Source of the DNA: Allobranchiibius sp. CTAmp26
GTDB taxonomy: Bacteria; Actinomycetota; Actinomycetes; Actinomycetales; Dermatophilaceae
Reading direction: 5' to 3'
Length of the DNA stretch: 64,000 nucleotides
Assembly (NCBI RefSeq): GCF_017565405.1
Contig: NZ_JAGEKR010000017.1
Location: 1 to 64,000, forward strand
In this document: positions 44,308-53,417 of the stretch, piece after piece
Numbering within the stretch: position 1 is the first letter of the stretch
Layout: every line of letters starts with the position of its first letter
Program-made: the position numbers and the translations under genes
Notes under the pieces: model-generated
What the model was told of the DNA's origin: nothing
Databases searched by the model: none
Seen by the model: the letters and a program-made list of their open reading frames with translations, nothing else

Positions 44308-45024
44308 TCAGCGGCCGGCGTTCCAGCCGCGCACGATCGCGAGCACGTCCATGAGTTCCTCGGCCGTGGCGTCCGGTGTGGCGTCGACGTCCACCCGCTG
44401 CGCGGCGGGAATGACCGAGTGCGGGATCCAGACGGCGCGCATCCCCGCCTGCTGCGGTCCGTGCACGTCCTCGAAGAGCCGATCGCCGACGTACACGCAT
44501 CGCTGCGGGGGCACGCCGACGGCGCTCGCCGCAGCGCGAAACGCCTCGGGGTGCGGCTTGGTCCACGCGATCTCGCTGGAGTACACGTCGGCGTCGATCA
44601 GGTGCGCGACGCCGTCCCGTTCGAAGATCGCGCGGTGGTACTCACTCGACCAGATCGTGTTGGACAGCACCCCGACCCGGATTCCGCTGTCCCGCAACGC
44701 CGTCCACAGCGGTTCGACCTGCGGGTCGGTGAAGGTGTGCGGCTCCCAGAACTTCTCGTACGCCGCCCTCGCGGCGGTGTGCTCGATGCCGCCGAGACCC
44801 GCCTCGGCCAGGATCTGATCGAGCGCGGCGCTGCTGTGCGCCTCTCGGGCCCGGCCCCACGCGTCGCCCTCCGCGCGCTGCAGTTCTCGCGCGAGCTCGC
44901 GCGCGCGGTCCTCCTCCTCGTGCACGGCGTCCGCGAAGACGCGCCACTGCTGCTTCAGGTCGACCTCGTGCCACGGCGTGAGGGTGCCGCCCCAGTCGAA
45001 GATGACCGCGTCGACGCGGGTCAC
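44308..45024 (-). CDS. HAD-family hydrolase
   Basis: A 238-residue HAD protein with GTG start overlapping proS (GTGA). Motif I is FDWGGTL, with Asp10 as nucleophile but Gly12 in place of the usual second Asp. Motif II is VGVLSNT, motif III/IV are KPHPEAF and [12 protein letters not shown]. The missing second Asp is unusual for a phosphatase and points to a phosphonatase-like or altered reaction. The substrate is unknown. Convergent with the VKOR gene. Confidence 0.85.
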   Translation of the reverse strand: MTRVDAVIFDWGGTLTPWHEVDLKQQWRVFADAVHEEEDRARELARELQRAEGDAWGRAREAHSSAALDQILAEAGLGGIEHTAARAAYEKFWEPHTFTDPQVEPLWTALRDSGIRVGVLSNTIWSSEYHRAIFERDGVAHLIDADVYSSEIAWTKPHPEAFRAAASAVGVPPQRCVYVGDRLFEDVHGPQQAGMRAVWIPHSVIPAAQRVDVDATPDATAEELMDVLAIVRGWNAGR

Positions 45025-46787
45025 GCCGAGGGCCGCACCTCGGCGAGCACCTCGACGACCGCGTCGCCCACGGCCACCTCTCGGCGTACGCCGCTGCGGC
45101 GGTCCTTCAGCTCCACGACGCCGTCGGCCAGACCCCGGCCCAGCACCAGGATGGTCGGCACGCCGATGAGTTCGGAGTCCTTGAACTTCACACCGGGCGA
45201 CACCTTGCGCCGGTCGTCGTACAGCACCTCGATGCCTTGCGCCTCCAACGCATTGACGATCTCGTCGGCCTGGAGGAAGACGGCCTCGTCCTTGCCGGTG
45301 GCGACGATGTGCACGTCGGCGGGCGCGATCTCGCGGGGCCAGATCAGGCCGATGTCGTCGACGTTGTCCTCGGCGATCACGCCGACGGCTCGGGTGACGC
45401 CGACGCCGTACGAGCCCATGGTCACCGTGACGAGTTTGCCGTTCTCGTCGAGGACCTTGAGGCCGAGTGCCTCCGCGTACTTGGTGCCGAGTTGGAAGAT
45501 GTGGCCCATCTCGATGCCGCGGGCGAGCGAGAGGGTGCCGTTGCCGGACGGGCTGAGGTCGCCCTCGCGGATGGTGGCGGCCTGGATGGTGCCGTCGGCC
45601 TCGAAGTCGCGTCCGTGGACCAGGTCGATGACGTGGCGCCCGTGCTCGTCGGCGCCGGTCACCCACGCCGAGCCGCGCGCGATGGACGGGTCGAGCAGGT
45701 AGCGGATGCCGCTGGCGTTGTCCGCGCCGAGCACGCCCGGGCCGATGTAGCCCTTGGCCAGGCTGGGGTGGGCCGCGAAGTCCTTCTCCTCGAACGCGAC
45801 GACCTCGGCCGGATTGACCTTGGCCTCCAGCCGTTTCGGGTCGACGTCCCGGTCGCCGGGCAGGCCGATGGCGAGCGGCTCGCGGAGGCCGTCCGGGTGC
45901 TCGAGCATGACGATGACGTTCTTGAGGGTGTCGGCCGCCGTCCAGACGCGGCCGTCGTCGCGGGGGTGCTTCGCGTTGAGCGCGGACACGAGCGTCTCGA
46001 TGGTGGGCGTGTCCGGGGTGTCCTCGACGTGGGCTGGGCCGGCGGTCACCTCGACCTCGGGCGCCTGCGGCACCACGACGGCCTCGACGTTCGCGGCGTA
46101 CCCGGACTCGTCGCGCACGAAGGTGTCCTCGCCGTGCGGGCTGACCGCGAGGAACTCCTCGGACGCCGAGCCGCCCATCGCGCCGGAGTCGGCCTGCACG
46201 ATGACGTACTCGAAACCGAGACGCTCGAAGATCTTGACGTAGGCGTCGCGGTGCGCGTCGTAGGACTTCTGCAGTCCCGCCTCGTCGATGTCGAAGGAGT
46301 AGGAGTCCTTCATGATGAACTCGCGGCCGCGCAGGATGCCGCCGCGCGGACGCGCTTCGTCGCGGTACTTGTTCTGGATCTGGAAGAGGCTGAGCGGAAG
46401 GTCCTTGTACGAGGAATAGGTGTCGCGCACGGCGAGCGCGAACATCTCCTCGTGGGTGGGACCGAGCAGCAGGTCGGAGTCCTTGCGGTCCTGGAGCCGG
46501 AACAGGTTGGGCCCGTACTCGTCCCACCGGCCCGTCAGGTCGTACGGCTCGCGCGGCAGGAGCGCGGGAAAGCGCACCTCCTGCGCTCCGATCTGCGTCA
46601 TCTCCTCACGGATGATGCCCTCGACCTTCGCCAGCACCTTCATGCCGAGCGGCAGCCAGGTGTAGATCCCGGGGGCGACGCGGCGCACGTAACCGGCGCG
46701 CACCAGCAGCTTGTGCCCCGGCAGCTCCGCATCGGCCGGATCCTCGCGCAGGGTTCGCAGGAACAGGGTCGACATGCGCAGGGCCAC
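45021..46787 (-). CDS. proS: Prolyl-tRNA synthetase
   Basis: ProS charges tRNA-Pro. The 588-residue protein is the bacterial type with an editing insertion. Class II motifs: [20 protein letters not shown], motif 2 [31 protein letters not shown] and motif 3 [16 protein letters not shown] at 46787 is chosen because AAGGAG lies 9 bases upstream; an ATG at 46775 would be 21 bases away. Long extensions further upstream are not conserved. It ends on the HAD gene's GTG. Confidence 0.96.
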   Translation of the reverse strand: MALRMSTLFLRTLREDPADAELPGHKLLVRAGYVRRVAPGIYTWLPLGMKVLAKVEGIIREEMTQIGAQEVRFPALLPREPYDLTGRWDEYGPNLFRLQDRKDSDLLLGPTHEEMFALAVRDTYSSYKDLPLSLFQIQNKYRDEARPRGGILRGREFIMKDSYSFDIDEAGLQKSYDAHRDAYVKIFERLGFEYVIVQADSGAMGGSASEEFLAVSPHGEDTFVRDESGYAANVEAVVVPQAPEVEVTAGPAHVEDTPDTPTIETLVSALNAKHPRDDGRVWTAADTLKNVIVMLEHPDGLREPLAIGLPGDRDVDPKRLEAKVNPAEVVAFEEKDFAAHPSLAKGYIGPGVLGADNASGIRYLLDPSIARGSAWVTGADEHGRHVIDLVHGRDFEADGTIQAATIREGDLSPSGNGTLSLARGIEMGHIFQLGTKYAEALGLKVLDENGKLVTVTMGSYGVGVTRAVGVIAEDNVDDIGLIWPREIAPADVHIVATGKDEAVFLQADEIVNALEAQGIEVLYDDRRKVSPGVKFKDSELIGVPTILVLGRGLADGVVELKDRRSGVRREVAVGDAVVEVLAEVRPSA

Positions 46788-46895
46788 GGGTTGGCACTCC
46801 TTGATGGTGCGGTGGATGGGTCGCCATGAGGATATCCGCCCGGCGCGGCGTCCCTCTCCCGAGTTTCCGCCCACCCTCCCCCGTCGGGGGGTAGG

Positions 46896-46941
46896 GATAT
46901 CGACGAGGGGTGGGCACATACCCCTCCCCTTCGTCGATATC
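46896..46941. terminator. Long hairpin upstream of the DUF559-like gene
   Basis: GATATCGACGA (46896-46906) pairs with TCGTCGATATC (46931-46941) and the stem continues imperfectly through GGGGTGGG/CCCCTCCCC. It lies 109 bases upstream of the proS start and 80 upstream of the gene at 47021. It could be a terminator, an operator, or part of the repeat ends. Confidence 0.5.
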
Positions 46942-47020
46942 TCCACCCCCCGATCGCGGGCTGGGCCGCGGCTGTGGATAACCGGACTATCCCGGAGCCG
47001 TGTGCGCGATCGTGGCTCGG

Positions 47021-48001
47021 ATGACGGAGCCCAGCGGCCTGGCCGCCCACCGCCCCACCGCCGTGCCGGCAGCGCAGCTGAAGGTGCTGAAGGACCAATT
47101 CCTCGACGTCCCGCCGAACGAAGCGGTCACGTGGTTCCACCTGCGGCGTGATGCCTACATCGAAACCGCCGTCTGGGAGACGCTCAGCGCCGAGAAGCGA
47201 CTCGCCGTCCGCGCGCACGTCGTTGCCGCGGCCTCGCCGGGCCAGCGGGTCTTGTCGCACCACTCCGCGGCGGCGATCTGGGGTATCCCCATCGTCGGCC
47301 CGTGGCCGGAGAAGGTCGAGGTGCTGGTGCCGGACGACACCCACGGCGTCAGCCCGGGCATCCAGCGTCGGCGGACCCAGAACATGCCGCTCGGTGTAGC
47401 TCGAGGCGGCGTGACGGTGACCTCTGCAGCACGCACAGCCGTTGACCTGGCAAAGCTAGCCTCCCTTGCCTCGGCGGTCGCGTCGCTGGACCACGTACTG
47501 CACCACAAATTGGCCGGCCGAGCCGATCTGGAAGCCGAGGTAAGGGCTATCCCCAAGAACGCGCGCGGCAGGAGGCGCGCACTCCTCGCGGTCGCGCTCG
47601 CCCGGCACGATGCCGAGTCGCCTGCCGAGTCACTCAGCCGAATCAGGCTGTACGAGTTCGGAATGCCTCGACCGACGTTGCAGGTCGACTTCCGCGACGC
47701 CCAGGGCTTCATCGGTCGAGTCGACATGTACTGGCCGCATCTCGACCTCATCGGTGAGGTGGACGGGCGGCTCAAATACGGCCTACCGCCCGGCGCGTCC
47801 TCCGACGTAGCGGCAGACGTGCTGTGGCGGGAGAAGCTGCGCGAGGATCGCCTCCGACGCGTCGCCGACAGGCTGACCCGGTGGACCTGGGACGACGCGT
47901 TGAAGCGCGAAGGACTGCGCCGCGCGCTGAAGAGCACCGGCCTGCGTCCCACCTTCGACCCGAGCTGGCTGGAGCTCCTGGACGAGCGGTGGATCGCTTG
48001 A
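47021..48001 (+). CDS. AbiEi/DUF559-like protein
   Basis: A roughly 326-residue protein. The N-terminal half resembles AbiEi-type antitoxin or transcription-factor-like domains ([40 protein letters not shown]). The C-terminal half, from about residue 205, contains [20 protein letters not shown] and [23 protein letters not shown], like the Vsr/DUF559 endonuclease fold. A nuclease or DNA-binding role is inferred. ATG at 47021 or GTG at 47000 may be the start. It is enclosed by inverted repeats, and proteins of this kind are often scattered in several copies in actinobacterial genomes. Confidence 0.7.
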   Translation: MTEPSGLAAHRPTAVPAAQLKVLKDQFLDVPPNEAVTWFHLRRDAYIETAVWETLSAEKRLAVRAHVVAAASPGQRVLSHHSAAAIWGIPIVGPWPEKVEVLVPDDTHGVSPGIQRRRTQNMPLGVARGGVTVTSAARTAVDLAKLASLASAVASLDHVLHHKLAGRADLEAEVRAIPKNARGRRRALLAVALARHDAESPAESLSRIRLYEFGMPRPTLQVDFRDAQGFIGRVDMYWPHLDLIGEVDGRLKYGLPPGASSDVAADVLWREKLREDRLRRVADRLTRWTWDDALKREGLRRALKSTGLRPTFDPSWLELLDERWIA

Positions 48002-48035
48002 CGCACCCACCCCGTCGAGGGGTGCAGTAATCGTC

Positions 48036-48062
48036 GAGGGGTGGGGATATAAGCCCACCCCT
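48036..48062 (+). terminator. Hairpins after the DUF559-like gene
   Basis: AGGGGTGGG (48037-48045) pairs with CCCACCCCT (48054-48062) over 8 bases, followed by GGGTGTTTT, a likely terminator. A second short hairpin (CACCCC-GTCGA-GGGGTG, 48008-48024) lies just after the stop. Confidence 0.55.
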
Positions 48063-48110
48063 GGGTGTTTTCCCTACCCCCCGACGGGAGGGGTCAGGGG
48101 TGCAGGAGGG

Positions 48111-49787
48111 TCAGGGGTGCGGGAGGGCGCGCTGCACGATGGCCTTCATGGCCGCCGCACCGACACTCGCCGGCAACGTGCCGAACACGCCGCGGCCGCC
48201 GCCTTCGACTCGGGACGCGACGAAGGCATCCGCGACGTACGACGGGCTGTGCCGCACGACGAGGGCGCCCTGCAGGACCACCGCCATCCGCGCGGCGATG
48301 CGGCGCGCGTGACCCTCACCCGACGCCGGATCCGCCGCGGCGGCGCGCAGTTCGTCCACCACCTCGTCCGCGGCAGCATCCAGCGCTGGCGCCCCACCCG
48401 CCGCGAGAGCGACCTCCTCCCGCCACGCCTGCACGGCCTCCGGGGAGCGGGTCGCCGCCCGGAGGACGTCGAGCGCGTTGACGTTGCCACTGCCTTCCCA
48501 GATCGAGTTGAGGGGCGATTCGCGCACCAGCAGCGGCATCCCCGACTCCTCGACGTACCCGTTACCGCCCAGGCACTCCATCGCCTCGACGCATACCGGC
48601 GGCGTCCGCTTGCACACCCAGAACTTCGCCAGCGGCAGGGCGATCCGTCGCAGCGCGATCTCGTGCGGATCGTCGCGCCGGTCGACCGAGCCGGCGAGGC
48701 GCAGCGCGAGCATCGTCGCCGCCTCCGACTCCACGGCGAGGTCGGCGAGCACGCCCGTCATCGCCGGCTTGTCGATCAGCACCGCCCCGAACGCCGACCT
48801 GTGCGCCGCGTGCCAGGTCGCCTCCGCGACCGCCCGCCGCATCAACGCCGCCGACCCGAGGACGCAGTCGAGGCGGGTCGCGGCGACCATCTCGATGATG
48901 GTGCGCACCCCGCGACCCTCTTCCCCCAACCGCACGGCGTGCGCGTCCTCGAACTCCAACTCGGCCGACGCGTTCGAGCGGTTGCCGAGCTTGTCCTTGA
49001 GCCGGACGATGCGCACGGCGTTGCGCGAGCCGTCGGGGCGCACCCGGGGCACGACGAAACAGGTGAGTCCACCCGGCGCTTGCGCGAGCACGAAGAACAG
49101 GTCGTTCATCGGCGCGGAGGTGAACCACTTGTGACCGCGGAGCGTGAAATCACCCGACGAACACGCAGTGGCCACAGTGGTGTTGGTGCGTACGTCGGAT
49201 CCGCCCTGCTTCTCGGTCATCCCCATGCCGGCGAGCAGTCCCGACTTGCCGGAGGGTTCGCGCAGGCCCGGGTCGTACGTCGTGGACGCCAGCAGTCCGG
49301 CCCACCGAGCCGCCTGCACGGGATCGGCGGCGAGCGCGGGCACTGCGGCGTACGTCATCGTCATGGGACAGGCGTGGCCCGGTTCGATCCCGGTCCAGGC
49401 GATGAAGCCCGCGGCGCGCCGCAGGTGGGCGTTCGGCTCCTCCGAGGTCCACGCGGCGCCGGCCAGCCCGAGTCCGACCCCGGTGCGCAGCATCCAGTGC
49501 CAGCTGGGGTGGAACTCCACCTCGTCGACCCGCGCGCCGAACCGGTCCGCCGTGCACAGCACGGGTGGGTGGGCGTTCGCGAGTCGACCGTGCTCGCGGG
49601 CCTCGGCGGAACCCGCGATCGAGCCCAACTCGCGCAGCGATTCCAGGACCGCCGCCTCCCCCGCGTCATTGCTCGCCTGGGCCCGGATCGCACCGACCAG
49701 AGCCGCATCCGCGGCGACGGCGTCGTGCCCCTCGAGAGGAGGTGGCTGGTTCTCGGGGGCGCGCTCGAACAGGTCCGCATGGCTCAT
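48111..49787 (-). CDS. AidB-like acyl-CoA dehydrogenase family flavoprotein
   Basis: A 558-residue flavoprotein of the AidB group of acyl-CoA dehydrogenases. ACAD segments include AAVPALAADPVQAARWAGLL, MGMTEKQGGSDVRTNTT (FAD-binding region) and GHKWFTSAPMNDLFFVLA; LGGNGYVEESGMPLLVRESPLNSIWEGSGNVNALDVLRA near 420 is the AidB-type C-terminal domain. E. coli AidB binds DNA and is induced by alkylation; the role here may be that or simple acyl-CoA oxidation. ATG at 49787 (MSHADLFERAPENQPPPLEGHD) fits family starts better than one 42 bases upstream. Confidence 0.9.
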   Translation of the reverse strand: MSHADLFERAPENQPPPLEGHDAVAADAALVGAIRAQASNDAGEAAVLESLRELGSIAGSAEAREHGRLANAHPPVLCTADRFGARVDEVEFHPSWHWMLRTGVGLGLAGAAWTSEEPNAHLRRAAGFIAWTGIEPGHACPMTMTYAAVPALAADPVQAARWAGLLASTTYDPGLREPSGKSGLLAGMGMTEKQGGSDVRTNTTVATACSSGDFTLRGHKWFTSAPMNDLFFVLAQAPGGLTCFVVPRVRPDGSRNAVRIVRLKDKLGNRSNASAELEFEDAHAVRLGEEGRGVRTIIEMVAATRLDCVLGSAALMRRAVAEATWHAAHRSAFGAVLIDKPAMTGVLADLAVESEAATMLALRLAGSVDRRDDPHEIALRRIALPLAKFWVCKRTPPVCVEAMECLGGNGYVEESGMPLLVRESPLNSIWEGSGNVNALDVLRAATRSPEAVQAWREEVALAAGGAPALDAAADEVVDELRAAAADPASGEGHARRIAARMAVVLQGALVVRHSPSYVADAFVASRVEGGGRGVFGTLPASVGAAAMKAIVQRALPHP

Positions 49788-49827
49788 CTGGCGGAGATTA
49801 TCCCGACGCGGCGGTAGCGTCGTCGCC

Positions 49828-50595
49828 ATGGCGTCGACTCTGACTTTCGAGACCTATCTCGACGGCATCCAAGAGGCCACCGCTCGACTGCGTGAAGAGG
49901 CCTGGCAGGCCGGATCGCTCGCCACGGTGCCGACCTGCCCCCAGTGGAACGTCGGCCACCTCGTCGCTCACCAGGGCATGGTGCATCGGTGGGCGGCCGG
50001 CGTCCTCGCCGGCGGCCCCGCTACCGACACCGAGGAGGTCGAACGGGAGGGCCTGGAGACCACTGATCCCGGCGTGTGGTTGCAGGACGGGTGCGACCAG
50101 CTCGTCGGCAGGTTGCGCGCCACCCCGGACGACGCGGACGTGTCGTTCTTCATGGACACGCCGCTGTCCGGCCGGGACAGCTGGGCGCGTCGGCAGTGTC
50201 ACGAGACCACGATCCACTCCATCGACGCCCTCGCTGCGCGGCTCGGCCAGCCCGCGGAGGCCGAGGAGGTCGACCTGTCACCGGGATTCGCAGTGGACGG
50301 GGTGGATGAGTTGTTGTGCTCGTTCATGCCGCGCAGGAAGTTCGACCTGCGCTCCAGCGGCCCGGTGTCGGTCACGGTGCACACCATCGACACCGGCGAC
50401 TCATGGCTCCTGTCGTTCGGTCAGGACCTGCCGGTGGTGCAACGCGACCGGACCACCGACCACCCCGATGCCGCGATCGAGGGCAGCGCAGTGGCTCTCT
50501 ACCTCGCGTTGTGGAATCGCGGATCGCAGATCAGGGCCGAGGGACGCGACGTGCTCTCCCTGTGGCGGGACCGGATGAAGGTGACGTGGGACTGA
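49828..50595 (+). CDS. Mycothiol-dependent maleylpyruvate isomerase family protein
   Basis: A 255-residue protein of the DinB/MDMPI superfamily. The N-terminal four-helix part has CPQWNVGHLVAHQGMVHRWAAGVL with a conserved His, and the later HETTIHSIDALAARLG holds the second His region; the metal is normally held by three His. The C-terminal part (from about 165) is the second MDMPI domain. It probably uses mycothiol as a cofactor or substrate; the reaction is unknown. Divergent from the aidB-like gene; the next gene overlaps its stop. Confidence 0.88.
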   Translation: MASTLTFETYLDGIQEATARLREEAWQAGSLATVPTCPQWNVGHLVAHQGMVHRWAAGVLAGGPATDTEEVEREGLETTDPGVWLQDGCDQLVGRLRATPDDADVSFFMDTPLSGRDSWARRQCHETTIHSIDALAARLGQPAEAEEVDLSPGFAVDGVDELLCSFMPRRKFDLRSSGPVSVTVHTIDTGDSWLLSFGQDLPVVQRDRTTDHPDAAIEGSAVALYLALWNRGSQIRAEGRDVLSLWRDRMKVTWD

Positions 50596-51515
50596 ACGCG
50601 CCCACGCCCACCGCGGCGCTGGTGTTGCGCGGCCGCACGTACGACGCCGCGAACCCGGCCGTGATGGCCATCGTCAACCGCACCCCGGATTCGTTCTGGG
50701 AGGGCAACCGCCACCACGACCTGTCCGCAGCCCTCGACGCGCTGCACCTGGCGGTGGCGGACGGTGCCGACATCGTCGACGTGGGCGGGGTTCGCGCCGG
50801 CCAGGAGGGCCCGGCGGTGGATGCGGCCCTCGAACGCCGGCGGGTGCTGCCGTTCCTGGAGGCGGCGCGGACGGCGTACCCGCACCTGGTGCTGAGCCTC
50901 GACACCTGGCGCAGCGAGGTGGCGGGTGCCGCGGAGGGCGTCGTCGACCTGATCAACGACACCTGGGCCGGACACGATCCGCGCCTGGTCCACGTCGCCG
51001 CACGGATCGGCGCCGGGATCGTCTGCTCGCACACCGGCGGGCTCCCGCCGCGCACCGATCCGGTCGCGGTGCGATACGCCACCGCCGAGGGCGACGAGGA
51101 GGAGGCGCTCCTGCGCGATGTCCGCGCACAGCTCACCGGCGCCGCGCGCGACGCCTTGGAGGCGGGCATCCCCCGCGAACGCATCCTGCTCGATCCGACG
51201 CTCGACTTCGGCAAGACGACCCGCCACTCGTTGAGCCTGCTGCGGCGTACGTCGGACGTCGTCGCCCTGGGTTTCCCTGTGCTGCAAGCCATCTCGCGCA
51301 AGGATTTCCTCGGCGAGACCCTCGACCTGCCGGTCGACCAGCGACTTGAGGCAGGGCTCGCCGCCACGGCCGTCGCGGCCTGGCAGGGCGCCACGGTGTT
51401 CCGCACGCACGATGTGCTCGCGACCCGACGGGTCCTCGACATGGTGGCCGTGATTCGCGGCGACCGAGCACCGCAGCGCACTGTCCGTGGCGAACCGGGT
51501 GCCGCCGAGGGCTGA
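50586..51515 (+). CDS. FolP2-type dihydropteroate synthase paralogue
   Basis: A 309-residue TIM-barrel protein closely resembling mycobacterial FolP2. It has VMAIVNRTPDSF (27-37), then DVGGVRAGQEG in place of the true synthase loop DxGGESTRPG, LSLDTWRSEVA, INDTWAG, GIVCSHTGG, DPTLDFGKTTRHSL and ISRKDFLGE. The changed loop at DVGGVRAGQEG suggests it is not an active dihydropteroate synthase, as reported for mycobacterial FolP2. Its actual role is unknown. GTG at 50586 overlaps the stop of the mycothiol-fold gene. A standard folP is not in the window. Confidence 0.88.
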   Translation: MGLNAPTPTAALVLRGRTYDAANPAVMAIVNRTPDSFWEGNRHHDLSAALDALHLAVADGADIVDVGGVRAGQEGPAVDAALERRRVLPFLEAARTAYPHLVLSLDTWRSEVAGAAEGVVDLINDTWAGHDPRLVHVAARIGAGIVCSHTGGLPPRTDPVAVRYATAEGDEEEALLRDVRAQLTGAARDALEAGIPRERILLDPTLDFGKTTRHSLSLLRRTSDVVALGFPVLQAISRKDFLGETLDLPVDQRLEAGLAATAVAAWQGATVFRTHDVLATRRVLDMVAVIRGDRAPQRTVRGEPGAAEG

Positions 51516-51535
51516 GCGACCTGGTCGAGCGCGCC

Positions 51536-51919
51536 CTACCGCGCTCTCCATGCCCAACGGATCAAAGGCCACTGCAGGGGCAGGCGCACCAGCAGCACCC
51601 CGAGGGTGATGCCCCGCTGAGTGTTCGCGCCGTTCCGTACGAGGTCCTCGCCGGCGTCGACGACCATCTGCACGTTCGCGGGGAACACGGCCACCAGCAG
51701 CGCAGCCGAGGCGATCGCCGCGTAGTGCCGGGTACGCGGCACCATCAGCCCGACGGCGCACAGGATCTCGGCTGCGCCCGAGAGGTAGACGAGCTCGCGG
51801 TGGTAGGGCAACACGTCCGGGACGGTGTCCTCGAAGACCTGCGGCCGGAAGGTGTGGATCACGCTGGACCCCGCGAAGAGAGCGGCGACGATCTTGGTCC
51901 CGGTGGAGAGGGGTGGCAT
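51536..51919 (-). CDS. DoxX-like membrane protein
   Basis: A 127-residue protein with four membrane helices (KIVAALFAGSSVIHTF, LVYLSGAAEILCAVGLMV, YAAIASAALLVAVFPANVQMVV, GITLGVLLVRLPLQWPLI). The order and the SGAAEILCAVGLM helix fit the DoxX/DUF4267-like quinone-side membrane family. Role unknown; often near stress or redox genes. ATG at 51919. Confidence 0.72.
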   Translation of the reverse strand: MPPLSTGTKIVAALFAGSSVIHTFRPQVFEDTVPDVLPYHRELVYLSGAAEILCAVGLMVPRTRHYAAIASAALLVAVFPANVQMVVDAGEDLVRNGANTQRGITLGVLLVRLPLQWPLIRWAWRAR

Positions 51920-51954
51920 GGCGCCCACCCTCGCAGACGCGATCGCGCGCGGCG

Positions 51955-52794
51955 TCACAGGATGACGGTGGCGAAGGTGTCGATCTCCTCGAAACCGGTG
52001 GCGTGGTAGGTGCGCAACGCCGGCTCGTTGTAGGAGTTGACGTAGAGGGTGACGTCGGTGGCCAGGTGGTCCTGCACGTGCTGCACGACGGCGTTCATCG
52101 CAGGTTCGGCGATGCCGTACCCGCGGGCCTGCGGCGCGACCCAGACCCCCTGGATCTGGGCGACCCCGAACGCCAGCGAACCGACGTCCGCCTTGAAGAG
52201 GATCCGGCCGCCCTCGCTGATCACATAGGTGTGTCCCGCGCGGATCAGCCCGCGCACCATCCGCCGGTAGTCCTGGTCGGACCCGACGTACGGCGGATAA
52301 CCGATCTCGGCGGTGAACATGTGCGCCGAGGCGGGCAGCACCAGGTCGAGTTCGTCCTCTCGCGCGAGCCGTACCCGCGGGTCCATCGGCCGCCCGACCG
52401 CTCGCGGCGACGTCGTGACGGCCATCATCGGCTGCTCCGGGCGGATGGAGCGCGCCGAGCCCCACATCGGCTCCAGCCGCTCCCACAGGCCGAGCACCTG
52501 CTCCGCCTCGCCGAAGATCGAGGAGCACCGGCGTCGGTAGCGGCGCAGCTTCGCGGCGAAGACATCCAGGGCGGCGTCGTTGCACGAGATGGGTACGACG
52601 TTGGCCGAGACCCAGCACATCGCGGTCAGCTCCGCGCCCCCCAGGCCGAGCAGCGAGCTGGCGAACGCGGGACCGCCCTCGACCAGCCGCGCACCCACGA
52701 AGACGTTGCTCATCGCATCCTGTCGGCACAGGTCGAGAGCGGCCTCGTAGTCGCTCGACCCGAGCGTCCGCGCGGGACTGGAGGTACGCAACAC
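51955..52794 (-). CDS. GNAT acetyltransferase with N-terminal DUF4081 domain
   Basis: A 279-residue protein. The first half is a DUF4081-like partner domain (YEAALDLCRQDAMSNVFVGARL); the second half is a GNAT fold with ILFKADVGSLAFGVAQIQGVWVAPQARGYGIAEPAMNAVV (acetyl-CoA site RGYGIA) and LYVNSYNEPALRTYHATGFEE. It resembles Rv2867c, which lies beside ispG in Mycobacterium; here a DUF402 gene on the other strand separates it from ispG. Substrate unknown. Confidence 0.85.
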   Translation of the reverse strand: MLRTSSPARTLGSSDYEAALDLCRQDAMSNVFVGARLVEGGPAFASSLLGLGGAELTAMCWVSANVVPISCNDAALDVFAAKLRRYRRRCSSIFGEAEQVLGLWERLEPMWGSARSIRPEQPMMAVTTSPRAVGRPMDPRVRLAREDELDLVLPASAHMFTAEIGYPPYVGSDQDYRRMVRGLIRAGHTYVISEGGRILFKADVGSLAFGVAQIQGVWVAPQARGYGIAEPAMNAVVQHVQDHLATDVTLYVNSYNEPALRTYHATGFEEIDTFATVIL

Positions 52795-52871
52795 GGTAGT
52801 CAGCCTGCCTCGGATCGGACGGTGAGATGGTGCAAACGATCAGTATCCCTGCGGTTGGTAGCGTCGCCGCC

Positions 52872-53417
52872 ATGCCCGACGAGACTCCGACCGTGCCCGG
52901 AACGCCCGTCCTCGTGAACTTCCGCAAATGGGACGGACGCGAGCACTGGCAGGAGCCGACGACCTACCTCGGCACCGACGAGCACGGCGTGTGGCTCGGC
53001 ATGCGACGCGGTACGACGTTCCACCGCCCCGGGCACGAGATCGTCTCACAGGCCGACTCGGTGAAGCTGGCGTCCGACGCTGGCTGGTTCGCGACATTCA
53101 ACGGTCCCGGGCACCGGATCCAAACCTACGTCGACATCACCACGATCGGCGACTGGTCCCGGTCCGCCGACGGTTTCGTCTTCACCCTCGTCGACCTCGA
53201 CCTGGATGTCGTGCGGGAGCACGAGGGCCGGGTCTTCGTCGACGACGAGGACGAGTTCGCCGAGCACCGGCAGCTGTTCGGCTACCCGGACCACATCGTC
53301 CGCCAGGCCGAGCTGGACTGCGCCTACGTCTTCGAGGCGGTCGGTGCGCGCGCTGAACCGTTCGCCGGGAGTCCCGACGACTGGATGGCGAAGCTGCTGG
53401 CGGGATCCGTCAGCTGA
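52872..53417 (+). CDS. DUF402 (FomD-like) protein
   Basis: A 181-residue protein with the DUF402 barrel: [22 protein letters not shown], then [20 protein letters not shown] and [44 protein letters not shown], rich in Asp/Glu that hold metal ions. FomD relatives hydrolyse nucleotide-linked compounds; the substrate here is unknown. ATG at 52872 fits the fold; one at 52827 adds 15 residues. Its end overlaps the ispG stop by 8 bases (convergent). Confidence 0.85.
   Translation: MPDETPTVPGTPVLVNFRKWDGREHWQEPTTYLGTDEHGVWLGMRRGTTFHRPGHEIVSQADSVKLASDAGWFATFNGPGHRIQTYVDITTIGDWSRSADGFVFTLVDLDLDVVREHEGRVFVDDEDEFAEHRQLFGYPDHIVRQAELDCAYVFEAVGARAEPFAGSPDDWMAKLLAGSVS

Larger units (their letters stand above)
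46880..48088. mobile_element. Inverted-repeat-bounded unit around an AbiEi/DUF559-like gene
   Basis: An 18-bp sequence, CCCGTCGGGGGGTAGGGA, at 46880-46897 recurs as its exact complement at 48071-48088. Moving inwards by the same 8 bases on each side, AGGGGTGGGC at 46906-46915 again has its complement at 48053-48062. The repeats enclose one gene and nothing else. They could be ends of a small mobile unit or a set of bidirectional hairpins; no target-site duplication is obvious. Confidence 0.5.

Noticed and set aside
45021-46527. A frame extending the HAD gene through proS in the same direction
   Set aside because: The extension lies out of frame with the intact proS gene and is Arg-rich without a fold; the HAD gene starts at GTG 45024.
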